A DNA stretch of 64,000 nt from a virus. This document shows, one piece after another, positions 1-8,833 of this stretch; position 1 is the stretch's first letter; each line of letters opens with the position of its first letter. The position numbers were made by a program, and so were the translations under genes. The stretch lies in the IMG/VR virus record IMGVR_UViG_3300048930_000991, positions 1-64,000 of that record; one strand, given 5' to 3'. The notes below the pieces were generated by a model that ran no database searches, was not told the DNA's origin, and worked only from the letters and a program-made list of their open reading frames with translations.

Positions 1-380
1 CGCTGGGCCAGTCAACAGTTCTGCCCCAAAAACCCCAGGAAACTTGCCACTCAGCGCGGCACGCGGTCAGGCGGAGAGCACGGCCCGTATGGGAACTGGC
101 GGAGGGAGTGCACCCGGATTCGAACCGTCGCCGACCTGTTGCGTGGGAGACTGCCGGCAGGTGCCACGGTCGGGCCTCAGTGAAGCTCTGGCTCTATTGG
201 GTTAGTGAAAGGCCGGCGTACGTCCGCCTGAGCAAAAGAATACCTCCTCGACGTGGAGTTCCGCGCCATGAATGAAGGTATATCTTGCTTTTCGGATCCA
301 AAAAGCCATATGCAAAACGATAACTTCCCTAGCGGCCGAGCTTGGCCGGGCTTGGGCAAGAGATGGAACCGTAATTTAGC
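1..380. other. Gene-poor left edge with a tRNA 3'-end-like scrap
   Basis: I find no convincing coding region here; the open frames are short and have no family resemblance. On the minus strand, bases 130-97 read like the end of a tRNA: a GGTTCGAATCC T-loop followed by CTCCCTCCGCCA, which would suit the acceptor end and discriminator G of a serine tRNA. Ten bases rather than five separate the T-loop from the acceptor-like strand, and no D-arm or anticodon arm lies upstream. It is therefore not a functional tRNA as it stands. It could be a degenerate att-site remnant or chance. Confidence 0.35.
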
Positions 381-1547
381 ATGGCTTTGCGGACCGCCGA
401 CATCCTCTATAAGGACCGGCTGGCAGGCGCCCTCACAGAGACGGCCGGCCGTGGGACCCGCTTTACCTACGCCCCGGGCTGGACCGAGGACATCGCCTGC
501 TGCTTCCCGGCGGTTCGGCGGGAACATGAATGGGCACAGGGGCTCCACCCGTTCTTCGAGCATCTCGCACCAGAAGGTTGGCTGCGTGAGCAGCAGGCTA
601 GGGTCGCTCATGTCGTCGAGGAAGACGACCTCGGTCTTCTCCTGCGATATGGCGCAGACTGCATTGGTGCTGTGAGCCTGCGCCCCCCTGACGAGCTAGC
701 CCCAGCTCCTGAGATCACTGAGGCGACGGCGAGCCCCGGCAGGACGGTCTCCGGTATCCAGAAGAAGCTGCTCGTGGTGAAGGACGGGAACGGCTTCCGA
801 CCGGCAGCCTCGCAAGGGCTTGCGCCCTACATTGCCAAGTTCAACTCGGAGCGGATCAACACCCTGGTGCGCAACGAGGCTCTGAGCCTCCGCTGGACGG
901 CCGCAGTGCTCGGCGCGAACGAGGTCACGAAGTTCGAACTGGCCCATGTGTCGGTGGTCGAAGAGACAGCTCTTATCGTCAGCCGATTCGACCGGGGGGC
1001 ACGCGGCGAAAAGCTAAGGCTTGAGGACTGCGCGCAGATCCTTTGCAAACCGCGCGGGCAGGATTACGCGGGCAAGTACGATGCAGCGTATGAGGATATT
1101 GCGTCGATCATCAAACGGTACTCGGCGCGCCCGCCAATCGACCTGTTGCGCTTCTACCGCCGCCTGCTTGTCTTCGCGCTCGTCGGGAACTGCGATGCGC
1201 ACCTGAAGAACTTCTCGCTGCTCGAAACACCCGCAGGACTACGCCTGTCGCCTGCCTATGACGTGTTGAATACCGCGATCTACGATGGCTTCGATCAGAC
1301 GCTGGCGCTCACTATCGGCGGGCGCAAAGTAAATCTGGATGCAGCCGACGGTCCCCTGCTTCGCCGCTTTGGGCTGGAGATCGGCTTGCCGACGCGAGCG
1401 GTCGACCAGACCTTCTCGGATCTCAAGCGGCAGGTACGCAAGGCCGCGCCGATCATCACTCCGCCCGCGGCGGAAGGCCCGGACGGCTTCGTAACCCGTT
1501 TCGCAGAGATCGTGACAAACGCATGCCTGAGAATCCTTGGGGAATAG
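381..1547 (+). CDS. hipA: HipA-family serine/threonine kinase toxin
   Basis: This 388-residue protein has the whole HipA layout. The N-terminal lobe (about residues 8-110) carries the FFEHLAPEGW stretch, equivalent to the usual FdnLLPEG. Next comes the SGIQKKLL phosphate-binding strand near residue 123. The kinase core shows the catalytic NCDAHLKNF motif near residue 270 and LSPAYDVL near residue 291, which carries the metal-binding Asp. HipA proteins phosphorylate aminoacyl-tRNA synthetases or related targets and halt translation; the target here is unknown. The usual order is antitoxin first. Here the HTH gene is downstream and overlaps the hipA end by 25 bases, so the two are translationally linked. 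No key residue appears to be missing. Confidence 0.88.
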   Translation: MALRTADILYKDRLAGALTETAGRGTRFTYAPGWTEDIACCFPAVRREHEWAQGLHPFFEHLAPEGWLREQQARVAHVVEEDDLGLLLRYGADCIGAVSLRPPDELAPAPEITEATASPGRTVSGIQKKLLVVKDGNGFRPAASQGLAPYIAKFNSERINTLVRNEALSLRWTAAVLGANEVTKFELAHVSVVEETALIVSRFDRGARGEKLRLEDCAQILCKPRGQDYAGKYDAAYEDIASIIKRYSARPPIDLLRFYRRLLVFALVGNCDAHLKNFSLLETPAGLRLSPAYDVLNTAIYDGFDQTLALTIGGRKVNLDAADGPLLRRFGLEIGLPTRAVDQTFSDLKRQVRKAAPIITPPAAEGPDGFVTRFAEIVTNACLRILGE

Positions 1548-2536
1548 CGCCGTTGAACTGGCGAGCGCTGGTCGACGAGGCCATGCGGCGACGAAAGGCC
1601 GAGAAGCTTACTCAGCGGGAGCACGCCGCGCTGGCGAGCGTCAGCGTTCCGACAATGGCAGCCTTCGAGCGCGGAGAAACGACGCTCACCTTGTCCAAGG
1701 CGTTCGACATCTTGCGCGTCGTCGGTCTGGTAGACGAGCAGACCGAGCAGGGAGCGCAGGAAGCATTTGTGCGCGAAGCATTCGAGCGTTGGCGCAGGCT
1801 GACGGAAGGGCTGCCGAAAGACTCGCCCGGGCGGTTCCCGCATGGCTGGTATCGATTCGATTACTGCGTCGAAGGCGATTTGAAAACGCTCAGCCTCACA
1901 GCCTTCGAGGAAATCCTCGACAAGGCGGTGACGAGGCATACGGGGTGGCCAGTGTTCTGGGTTCCGCAGAGGCCCGAGATCGCGCCGCGCGAAGTGGACG
2001 GCACGATTGAGTGCTGGCTTGCCCCTGAAGGGCATGAGGGCATTGAACGTGGCTTCAGTGATGCAGCCCACAGCGATTTCTGGCGCGCGGCGCCGAGCGG
2101 CCGGCTCTTCCTTATCCGTGGATACCAAGAAGACAGCCAGGAGACGTTCTCGCCAGGCACAATCATGGATACGACGCTGCCCATATGGCGCATGGGCGAG
2201 GCACTGCTGCATGCCGAGAAATTCGGCGCGCTCATGCGGGGGAATGACCGCGCACCGCTGACGATCCGCTTCAGAGCGTTATACTCCGGGCTAGGCGGCC
2301 GCGTACTGCGCTCTTGGGCAAACCCCTTGGCCGATCTCCTGATCGAGGGGCATGCCGCTCGGAGTGATGAGGCAATGCTTGAGACTGCCATCCCTGCCCA
2401 GGGCGTCACTGCTCGTCTGGCTGAGCACCTCTTTCCACTGGTCTCCTCGCTCTACGAACGCTTCGGCGTTGTTGGTCTTTCTGAGAGCCGAGTAAAGGCC
2501 GAAGTCGATCGGCTGCTCAACAGTCGTTCTCGCTGA
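1523..2536 (+). CDS. HTH protein with large C-terminal domain, probable partner of HipA
   Basis: This 337-residue protein has an XRE-like helix-turn-helix at about residues 24-75 (the AALASVSVPTMAAFERGE segment followed by LSKAFDILRVVGL). A C-terminal domain of about 250 residues follows that I do not recognise. Its position directly after hipA, with a 25-base overlap, suggests it is the HipB-type antitoxin and autorepressor. It is about four times the length of a classical HipB. The extra domain may sense a ligand or bind the kinase, but that is inference. The first ATG, MPENPWG, is used because it lies in the hipA end and leaves the HTH intact. An unrelated regulator remains possible. Confidence 0.65.
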   Translation: MPENPWGIAPLNWRALVDEAMRRRKAEKLTQREHAALASVSVPTMAAFERGETTLTLSKAFDILRVVGLVDEQTEQGAQEAFVREAFERWRRLTEGLPKDSPGRFPHGWYRFDYCVEGDLKTLSLTAFEEILDKAVTRHTGWPVFWVPQRPEIAPREVDGTIECWLAPEGHEGIERGFSDAAHSDFWRAAPSGRLFLIRGYQEDSQETFSPGTIMDTTLPIWRMGEALLHAEKFGALMRGNDRAPLTIRFRALYSGLGGRVLRSWANPLADLLIEGHAARSDEAMLETAIPAQGVTARLAEHLFPLVSSLYERFGVVGLSESRVKAEVDRLLNSRSR

Positions 2537-2560
2537 GGCCTACTGCCGAAGGGCCGGCCA

Positions 2561-2902
2561 TCACTCGGTACTCTCTGGGCCGACATTGGAGCCCGGCTCA
2601 TCCAGCGCCGACAAGGCCTGCCGGAGATAGACCCTGACTGCGTCCAGATCCGGCGAAGGCTCAAAGCGATCACGCTGCGCGAGGCGCAGCACAGCGAGGA
2701 AGACGGCATCGGACCCGGCCATCAGGGCGATGAGGTGTTCACCGCGCGGGCCACGCTTTCCGCCGATCCATCCCTTCACAGCGCGTTCGCTGGCGCCCGT
2801 CCAGCGCATGATGGTCTTCGCTGAGGCGCCGTCCGAGGTCATTTCGCATCGCAGCGCGTCGGCGATCGCGCGCGCATAGCCGACCGGCGGCTGCGAAGCC
2901 AT
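2561..2902 (-). CDS. Small HTH regulator divergent from the recombinase
   Basis: This 113-residue protein starts at MASQPPVGYARAI. An open frame extends further upstream but would run through the palindromic control region, so I chose the ATG at 2902. The middle (about residues 28-50) reads as a helix-turn-helix, with SAKTIMRWTGASERAVKGWI, followed by an LIALM-rich helix as in phage Cro/XRE-like proteins. It is transcribed away from the serine recombinase gene at 3088. An inverted repeat group (2908-2952) lies immediately before its start, which fits an autorepressor that also controls the recombinase operon. The exact family is not identified. Confidence 0.7.
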   Translation of the reverse strand: MASQPPVGYARAIADALRCEMTSDGASAKTIMRWTGASERAVKGWIGGKRGPRGEHLIALMAGSDAVFLAVLRLAQRDRFEPSPDLDAVRVYLRQALSALDEPGSNVGPESTE

Positions 2903-2907
2903 GTCGG

Positions 2908-2952
2908 AGAAGGGCAACTTCTTGCCCTTCGAGTGCAACAAGTTGCCCTTCT
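2908..2952. promoter_or_regulatory. Operator-like repeat group upstream of the HTH gene
   Basis: The 13-mer AGAAGGGCAACTT at 2908-2920 recurs as its exact reverse complement AAGTTGCCCTTCT at 2940-2952. A third half-site, TTGCCCTTC, lies at 2922-2930. The first two elements can fold as a short palindrome, and all three are within a few bases of the HTH gene start. This is the usual architecture of an autoregulatory operator shared by divergent genes. Binding by the 113-residue HTH protein is inferred, not shown. Confidence 0.65.
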
Positions 2953-3087
2953 TCGTCCGCACAGCACATTCCACTCCCGATATCATGAGAGTGAAGGTGC
3001 AATGCGCTCGACCGCCCCGCCCGGCATGTCGCGACGTGACGATGCTGCTGCGTTCCTTCCCGAAGGACTGTGCGAAGGGGACGTACC

Positions 3088-4662
3088 GTGGTCGATGCAG
3101 CAGCAACCGGCGCAGGGGGAGGACTCGATCAGACACCCCCACGCACCAGGGCTGCCGAGTACGTGCGGATGTCCACCGACCATCAGCGCTACTCGACCGA
3201 GAACCAGGCGGATGAGATCCGCGAGTACGCGGCGCGGAACGGCATCGAGATCGTTCGCACATATGCCGATCACGGCAAGAGCGGGCTGAGCATCGCGGGG
3301 CGTGACGCGATGAAGCAAATGCTCGCCGATGTTGAGGCCGGGCAGGCCGACTTCACCCTGATCCTCGTGTACGACGTCAGCCGCTGGGGGCGTTTCCAGG
3401 ACACGGACGAAAGTGCCTACTACGAGTACAAGTGCAAGAAGGCCGGGGTCCGCGTGATCTACTGCGCGGAGCCATTCGAGAATGATGGCAGCATCGCTTC
3501 CGAGCTCCTGAAGAGCATCAAGCGTACCATGTCAGGGGAGTACAGTCGGCAACTCGGGAACAAGGTGTTCAAGGGTCAGTGCCGCCTCATCGAGTTGGGC
3601 TTTCGGCAGGGCGGCTCGGCGGGCTTCGGGCTGCGCCGATTCCTGATCGATGGCGCCGGAGCGCCGAAGGGCGAACTCACTCGCGGCCAACACAAGAGCA
3701 TCCAGACCGACCGCGTCGTACTGACGCTCGGGCCTATCGATGAGGTCGAGACCGTCCGCTGGATCTACTGCAGCTTCGTGGAGGACGGCCAGAACGAGGA
3801 GGCGATCGCGCGCCTGCTGAACGAGCGCGGGATCCTGAACGATGTCGGCAACCCCTGGTCTCGAGGGAATGTCCACCAAGTCCTGATCAACGAGAAATAC
3901 GTCGGCGACAATGTGTGGAATCGCGTCTCAGCGAAACTCACTGAGCGACGGCGCAAGAACACGCCCGATGAGTGGATCCGGCGCGATGGCGCCTTTCCTG
4001 CCGCGGTGGACCGGCTGCTCTTCGATGCGGCGCAGGTCATCATCCAGGAACGCTCGCGCAAGCTCACGGACGACGACATGCTGGAAGCCCTTCGTCGGGT
4101 GCTCGCGACGCATGGGCGTCTAACCGGAATCCTGATCGACGAGGCCGATGACACGCCGTCGAGCAGCGCTTACGCGCAGCGCTTCAAGAGCCTGCTGAGG
4201 GCGTACCAGCTGATTGGCTACACGCCAGAGCGCGATTTCGCCTTTCTGGATGCCAATCGCGCGGTGCGTGAGATGCATCCATCCGTGATGGCGGGGGTCA
4301 TGGCCGGCCTGGAGCGTGCGGGGGGCACGGTTGTGCGCGATCCCGAAACCGACCTACTCACGATCAATGACGAGTTCACGGCGGCCGTTGTGATCTCGCG
4401 ATGTCGGGTGGCTGCAAGCGGAATGCGGCGCTGGCTCATCCGGTTGGATGAGGGCCTCACCCCAGACATCACGGTGGCCGTTCGGCTGGAGCCGGGCGAG
4501 ACGACGACGCTCGATTACTACCTGCTGCCCTGGATCGACCTGCAGCTTGCGTCGCTGCGCCTGCGGCAGGCCAACGGCTTCGGCCTGGACGCCTTCCGGT
4601 TCGACACGCTGGAGCCGTTCTTCGACCTGGCAGCACGGGCTCCGATCAGGGGAGTGGGATGA
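3088..4662 (+). CDS. Large serine recombinase
   Basis: This protein of about 524 residues is a large serine recombinase. The N-terminal catalytic resolvase domain shows the nucleophile region VRMSTDHQRYSTENQ at about residues 27-41, then LILVYDVSRWGRF, where the arginines help form the active site. A recombinase DNA-binding domain follows, containing NERGILNDVGNPWSRGNVHQ. The C-terminal 200 residues are atypical and lack an obvious zinc ribbon. I prefer the GTG at 3088 because AAGGGG lies seven bases upstream; an in-frame GTG at 3070 is possible. The stop overlaps the next start by four bases, linking it to two ParB-like genes. It probably mobilises the module, with unknown target sites. Confidence 0.88.
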   Translation: MVDAAATGAGGGLDQTPPRTRAAEYVRMSTDHQRYSTENQADEIREYAARNGIEIVRTYADHGKSGLSIAGRDAMKQMLADVEAGQADFTLILVYDVSRWGRFQDTDESAYYEYKCKKAGVRVIYCAEPFENDGSIASELLKSIKRTMSGEYSRQLGNKVFKGQCRLIELGFRQGGSAGFGLRRFLIDGAGAPKGELTRGQHKSIQTDRVVLTLGPIDEVETVRWIYCSFVEDGQNEEAIARLLNERGILNDVGNPWSRGNVHQVLINEKYVGDNVWNRVSAKLTERRRKNTPDEWIRRDGAFPAAVDRLLFDAAQVIIQERSRKLTDDDMLEALRRVLATHGRLTGILIDEADDTPSSSAYAQRFKSLLRAYQLIGYTPERDFAFLDANRAVREMHPSVMAGVMAGLERAGGTVVRDPETDLLTINDEFTAAVVISRCRVAASGMRRWLIRLDEGLTPDITVAVRLEPGETTTLDYYLLPWIDLQLASLRLRQANGFGLDAFRFDTLEPFFDLAARAPIRGVG

Positions 4663-5555
4663 TGACCGAGCGAGACACCAGGAGCGAGGCGCAGGCCATC
4701 CCTGTCGACCTCATTCACATCTCCAACCCGCGGGCACGTAGCCCTCGCGCCTTCGACGAACTCGTCGCCAGCATCGCCTCAGTCGGTCTGAAGCGGCCGA
4801 TCACAGTCGCGGCGCGGTCCTCCACCGAGGGGAGTCGGTATGACCTCGTCTGCGGCCAAGGGCGTCTCGAAGCCTTCAGAGAGTTGGGCCAGACGACAAT
4901 TCCGGCGGTGATTGTCGAGGCCGACCCGGAGCAGCTGCAAATCATGAGCCTGGTGGAGAACCTGGCACGGCGCCAACACCATGCCCTTGACCTTCTCCAT
5001 GACATCCAGGGCATGCGCGAGCGCGGGCATTCCGAAGCCGACATCGCCCGGAAGACAGGATTAACCGGGGAGTATGTTCGCGGCGTCCTCCGCCTGATCA
5101 CGAAAAGCGAGACGCGCCTGCTCACCGCGGTGGAGAAGGGAACCATCCCTGTCAGCATCGCCGTCGATATTGCCCTGGCCGCCGATACCGATACCCAACG
5201 CGTGCTGCAGGAAGCCTACGAGAAGAACTTGCTGCGCGGCCACAAGCTCATGGCCGCCAAGCGCCTCGTTGAGCAGCGTCGCAGGAAGCGAGGTTACGAA
5301 GGAGAGCGCGATCGCGGGGCACGCGCACGCCCACTGTCGCTCAACGCGCTGGTACGAACCTACCAGCAGGACACCGAAAAGAAGCGCCTTCTCGTTCGCC
5401 GAGCCCAGGCGACGCGCGATCGGCTTGTCTTCGTCCTTGAGGCGCTCCGCGCCCTCATGGCTGACGCAAGCTTCGCCGGGCTGCTTGCGGCTGAGCGCAT
5501 CGACACCTTGCCACGCAGCCTGAGCGAGCGCCTCCGTGCGCGGGAGGGCGCATGA
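4659..5555 (+). CDS. ParB/RepB-like protein 1
   Basis: This 298-residue protein has an N-terminal ParB-type domain (about residues 14-110): the opening IPVDLIHISNPRAR, the CGQGRLEAFRELGQ box that corresponds to the CTP-binding GERR-like motif, and SLVENLARRQHHALD. An HTH follows near residues 125-150 (SEADIARKTGLTGEYVRGVLRL). The C-terminus is basic and helical. It overlaps the recombinase by four bases and the next ParB-like gene by four bases. No ParA ATPase is present, so ordinary plasmid partition is unlikely. A role in DNA binding or in regulating the recombinase is more plausible, by inference. Confidence 0.82.
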   Translation: MMTERDTRSEAQAIPVDLIHISNPRARSPRAFDELVASIASVGLKRPITVAARSSTEGSRYDLVCGQGRLEAFRELGQTTIPAVIVEADPEQLQIMSLVENLARRQHHALDLLHDIQGMRERGHSEADIARKTGLTGEYVRGVLRLITKSETRLLTAVEKGTIPVSIAVDIALAADTDTQRVLQEAYEKNLLRGHKLMAAKRLVEQRRRKRGYEGERDRGARARPLSLNALVRTYQQDTEKKRLLVRRAQATRDRLVFVLEALRALMADASFAGLLAAERIDTLPRSLSERLRAREGA

Positions 5556-6454
5556 TGGCGAAGTCCCCGCAAGGCCAAGCGGTTCATGCGTGCTTCGAGC
5601 AGAAGCTCGTCTCGCTCCCGATCAGCCAGATCGACTTCCTGCGACCCGTTGCGCCAAAGGTGCGCCGATCCGCGAAGTATGCGCGCATCGCGGCGTCGAT
5701 TGCCGAAGTCGGAATCATCGAGCCGCCGGTCGTTGCACGATGCTCGCCGGACAACGATCGGTACCTTCTGTTGGATGGGCACCTCCGCGTTGATGTCCTC
5801 GCATCTCGCGGAGCGGAGAACGTCGCTTGCCTGTTGGCCACTGACGATGAAGCCTTCACCTACAACAAGCGGATCAGCCGCCTCGCGGCCGTGCAGGAAC
5901 ACCGCATGATCCTGAAGGCGATCGAGGACGGCGCATCGGAGCAGCGCATCGCACGCGCACTGAACATCGACGTGCAGACGCTTCGGGCAAAGAAGCGCAT
6001 GCTGGCCGGTGTGTGTCCAGAAGCAGTAGACCTGTTGAAGGACCGCTCTATCGCGGAGGGCCTGTTTCGCGTCCTGAAACGAATGCAGCCGTTGCGCCAG
6101 ATCGAGGCAGTGGAGCTCATGATCGCGATGGACCGCTTCACGATCACCTATGCCGAAGCATTGCTGGCGGCCACACCGCAGAACCAACTCGTGGCCGACG
6201 ACCAACCAAAGCAGGTTCGCGGCCTGACGCCCGAGCAGATGGCGCTGATGGAGCGCGAAAGCAGCCAGCTCGAGCGGGAACTGCGGGTTGCTGAGCGGAG
6301 CTATGGCCCGGACCATATGCATCTCGTCGTCGCACGCGGCTATCTCGGCAGGCTGCTCGGGAACGCCCGCGTGGTTCGATACCTTGCCCAGCAGCACCCA
6401 GAGTTCCTCGCAGAGTTTCAGCGGATCATCGAGGGCGACACAGCAGCAGCATGA
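5552..6454 (+). CDS. ParB/RepB-like protein 2 with RepB C-terminal-type region
   Basis: This 300-residue protein is a second, diverged ParB-like protein. It has the SLPISQIDFLRPV opening, LLDGHLRVDVLASRG in place of the usual G-E-R-R box, and an HTH-like stretch (SEQRIARALNIDVQTLRAKK) near residues 130-150. The C-terminal half resembles the RepB C-terminal domain found beside recombinases in alphaproteobacteria. It starts inside the end of the first ParB-like gene (ATGA overlap). The module of recombinase plus two ParB-like proteins looks like one transcription unit. What the two proteins do without a ParA is unknown. Confidence 0.78.
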   Translation: MMAKSPQGQAVHACFEQKLVSLPISQIDFLRPVAPKVRRSAKYARIAASIAEVGIIEPPVVARCSPDNDRYLLLDGHLRVDVLASRGAENVACLLATDDEAFTYNKRISRLAAVQEHRMILKAIEDGASEQRIARALNIDVQTLRAKKRMLAGVCPEAVDLLKDRSIAEGLFRVLKRMQPLRQIEAVELMIAMDRFTITYAEALLAATPQNQLVADDQPKQVRGLTPEQMALMERESSQLERELRVAERSYGPDHMHLVVARGYLGRLLGNARVVRYLAQQHPEFLAEFQRIIEGDTAAA

Positions 6455-6748
6455 CACCCGGTGGGCCGGGCGGGGCTGGCCATTGAGATGGGGACCCGGA
6501 CCCGAAAGCGCGGGGACCGCCGGAGACGCCGCACGGTGAGGCGGATCGAGGGCGGTGGTGGAGATGGCGGCGAACCCGCTGGTGCCCACCAGGCCGGCCG
6601 CCATGGGACCGGCCGAACAGTGGAAGCGTGCCCGGCACAGCGACAGCGCCGGGCACGCCTTCCGCCGAGCGCGCATTGGGCCATCACCGCGCTGATGCCC
6701 CGTTCCATTGGATCATCTCCATTGGCGTTGACGCAGGAGACGACAGCG

Positions 6749-6982
6749 ATGCCTGGCATAGAAGACGATCCTCGGTTTCCTCGCGGCCCGATTGGCCCTG
6801 AAGAGCGGGAGGAATTCATTCGCCTGATGGAGGCACTTGGTGACGATGGGCGCGCAACGGTGATGGCTCTCGCCAGGCACTATGCTCGACAGAGGGGCAT
6901 GGCTTGGGTGGACGCCGTGCCCGCCATGAAGCCGCAACGCAAGCGGCTCGGTCGTGGGGGCTGCTCGCGACGCCGCACATGA
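6749..6982 (+). CDS. Small protein of unknown function
   Basis: The frame from MPGIEDDPRF gives 77 residues. An AGGAGA ribosome-binding site ends nine bases before this ATG, which is why I prefer it to the longer open frame starting at 6461. The central part is helical, with EEREEFIRLMEALGDDGRATVMALARHYARQ; the tail is basic. I do not recognise a family. It lies between the ParB-like operon and the convergent tailspike gene. The preceding 294 bases (6455-6748) contain nothing I can identify. Confidence 0.5.
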   Translation: MPGIEDDPRFPRGPIGPEEREEFIRLMEALGDDGRATVMALARHYARQRGMAWVDAVPAMKPQRKRLGRGGCSRRRT

Positions 6983-6998
6983 TCGTCGACGATGTGCG
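6974..6998. terminator. Hairpin between convergent genes
   Basis: CGCACAT (6974-6980) pairs exactly with ATGTGCG (6992-6998) around an 11-base loop that itself contains TCGTCGA. The hairpin sits between the stop of the plus-strand ORF at 6982 and the stop of the minus-strand tailspike gene at 7007. That position suits a bidirectional terminator. There is no U-run, so termination is inferred from position only. Confidence 0.35.
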
Positions 6999-7006
6999 CT
7001 GATCGG

Positions 7007-8833
7007 TCACGGTACTCTGCGCTTGCGCGCGGCCACGGAGAGTGTCACCGCCCCGAGATCGAAGGTGGCGGCGGAGATGTTCCTGGCCATGACGCGCACC
7101 GTGTTGTTGGACCACGCCGCGGCATCGAGTTCGATGAATCGCGTCGACGACGCCAGCGCCGCATGGGCAAGGTCCCCCTGCCGCGCACCGGGAACGGTGA
7201 CATCCAGCAAGCTGGTCGCCCCCGGCGCCAGTGACGGCAGGTCCCACGCAACATCTGCAGCGAACTCCCGCTGCCCGATGGGCAGGGCGGGCGTGCCGCA
7301 GAGCAGCGCCGGTGCGGCCTCTGGCAGGCCATACAGGCGCAGCGCCTCGACCTCGATCTGCCCGTCGAAGCCGACGATGCCGATCTGCGCGAAGGCAACG
7401 CCGGGTCCGAGCCGTACCGTCATGCGCTTGTTTAGTGAGGCGTCGGCCATGGCCGCACCGCCGGTCCAGGCTTGGGACGGGATGTTCCACAGCAGTGTGG
7501 TGATCGAGGCCAGCGCATCGCCGGCGACATTCTCCCGCACATTCATCGCCGCATCGAAGCAGCGCACGAAGATCCGCCCGCCGTCCGCCCCGTCGACCAG
7601 GGAGTGCACCAGGGCGAACTCCTTCGCCTGGCTGCACTCCACCACGAAAGCCAACCCCCGCTGCGCCTCAAGCAGCAGCCCGCGGGCGGTCGGCGTGATG
7701 TCGTCCAGCCCGTTGAAGGACAACCCAGCGAGCGTGGTGGCGCTGGTGGTCGAGGTGGCGACCACCGCCAGCCCCTCCACGCCGATCTCGGTCGCGCTGT
7801 GGCGGAAGGCCTGGGCCCGGACATTCGGCACGGCCCCCAGCAGCCGCAGATGTCGCGACGCCGGGGCGCGATGGCGGTTGAGCACGGTGTTGCCGCAGCG
7901 GGTGGCGGTCGCGGTGTAGTCGATGCCAACCTGATAGGTGTTGGACCAGGCCACCTCGTACTCGCAGTCCTGCGCCGCGGCGGCGTGCCGGGCGACGATC
8001 GGCGAGCAGGCTTCCATGCGCAGCGCCCGGCCGATGACCGCCGAGCCACTGGTCTCGTTGAGGAAAGGGATCGCCACATTCGGATCGAGCTGGCGCAGCT
8101 CGAAGTTCGGCGCGTCGAAGACGTGCCGGTTGTGGTTGTTGTAGGCACCCTCCGCCTTGGACAGCCGGATCCCGAAGCGATCAAGGCTGGGATTAATCCC
8201 CGTCGCGATGGCGAAGTGCCCGCCATAATAGCGGATGGAGGTGTTCCAGGCGGTGGCGGTGGCGCAGCGGATATCGAGGCCGATGCGGTTGTTGAGGATG
8301 CGGCCGAGATGGAAGGTGCTGTCCTCGACGCCGCGGCCGTCACCCAGGGTGCGCATGCCGATGGTGAAGCCGGAGACGAGGCGGATCTCGACCACCGAGG
8401 CGTCGATGTTGCGCACCAGGATGCCGATGTCGGCCTCATCGAGCCAGTCGGACTGGGTCTGCCGGATCACCTGCAGCCCGGCATAGTGCTTCTCGCCATT
8501 GCGGACGGTGCCGCCATCGCCAAGGGTCAGCACGGTGGCCGGGCCAGTGCCGGTGTAGCGGATGATGCCGTGCATGAGCAGCCCACGGGCGCCACCGCCG
8601 AGGACCACACCGGCAGAGACGTTCCAGGTGCCGGGCGGGATGACCGCGAACTTCTGGTCCGCCGCGGCGCGATCGAAGGCCGCCTGGATGGCAGCGCGAT
8701 CGTCGGCGACGCCGTCGCCCAGGCCGCCGAAGTCGGCGGGCAGCACGGTCTCGCGGTCGCGCAGGTACTTGGCGAGATCGGTCTTGCTGACCGCGGTGTC
8801 GAGCACCAGCAGGTCGTCGATGCGGGCGGGCAT
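7007..8833 (-). CDS. Tailspike / receptor-binding protein with pectate-lyase-like beta-helix
   Basis: This 608-residue protein begins at MPARIDDLLVLD. The N-terminus reads as a short attachment region, followed at about residues 32-50 by DFGGLGDGVADDRAAIQAA. That is the signature opening of pectate-lyase-superfamily beta-helix tailspikes. The middle is repetitive and Gly/Asn/Val-rich, as expected of stacked coils, and the C-terminal 120 residues resemble a separate beta-rich trimer cap. It is the last gene of the late operon, twelve bases after the hub gene. It should bind or degrade a surface polysaccharide of the host. No catalytic site can be assigned by eye. Confidence 0.8.
   Translation of the reverse strand: MPARIDDLLVLDTAVSKTDLAKYLRDRETVLPADFGGLGDGVADDRAAIQAAFDRAAADQKFAVIPPGTWNVSAGVVLGGGARGLLMHGIIRYTGTGPATVLTLGDGGTVRNGEKHYAGLQVIRQTQSDWLDEADIGILVRNIDASVVEIRLVSGFTIGMRTLGDGRGVEDSTFHLGRILNNRIGLDIRCATATAWNTSIRYYGGHFAIATGINPSLDRFGIRLSKAEGAYNNHNRHVFDAPNFELRQLDPNVAIPFLNETSGSAVIGRALRMEACSPIVARHAAAAQDCEYEVAWSNTYQVGIDYTATATRCGNTVLNRHRAPASRHLRLLGAVPNVRAQAFRHSATEIGVEGLAVVATSTTSATTLAGLSFNGLDDITPTARGLLLEAQRGLAFVVECSQAKEFALVHSLVDGADGGRIFVRCFDAAMNVRENVAGDALASITTLLWNIPSQAWTGGAAMADASLNKRMTVRLGPGVAFAQIGIVGFDGQIEVEALRLYGLPEAAPALLCGTPALPIGQREFAADVAWDLPSLAPGATSLLDVTVPGARQGDLAHAALASSTRFIELDAAAWSNNTVRVMARNISAATFDLGAVTLSVAARKRRVP

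Noticed and set aside
97-130. Complete tRNA gene
   Set aside because: Only a T-loop and acceptor-like end are present; spacing is wrong and there is no anticodon arm.
4659-6454. Plasmid partition locus
   Set aside because: No ParA ATPase or parS-like array next to these genes, and the upstream gene is a recombinase.
5360-6676. Minus-strand open frame over the ParB-like genes
   Set aside because: It is the shadow of two clear ParB-like genes and shows no motif.
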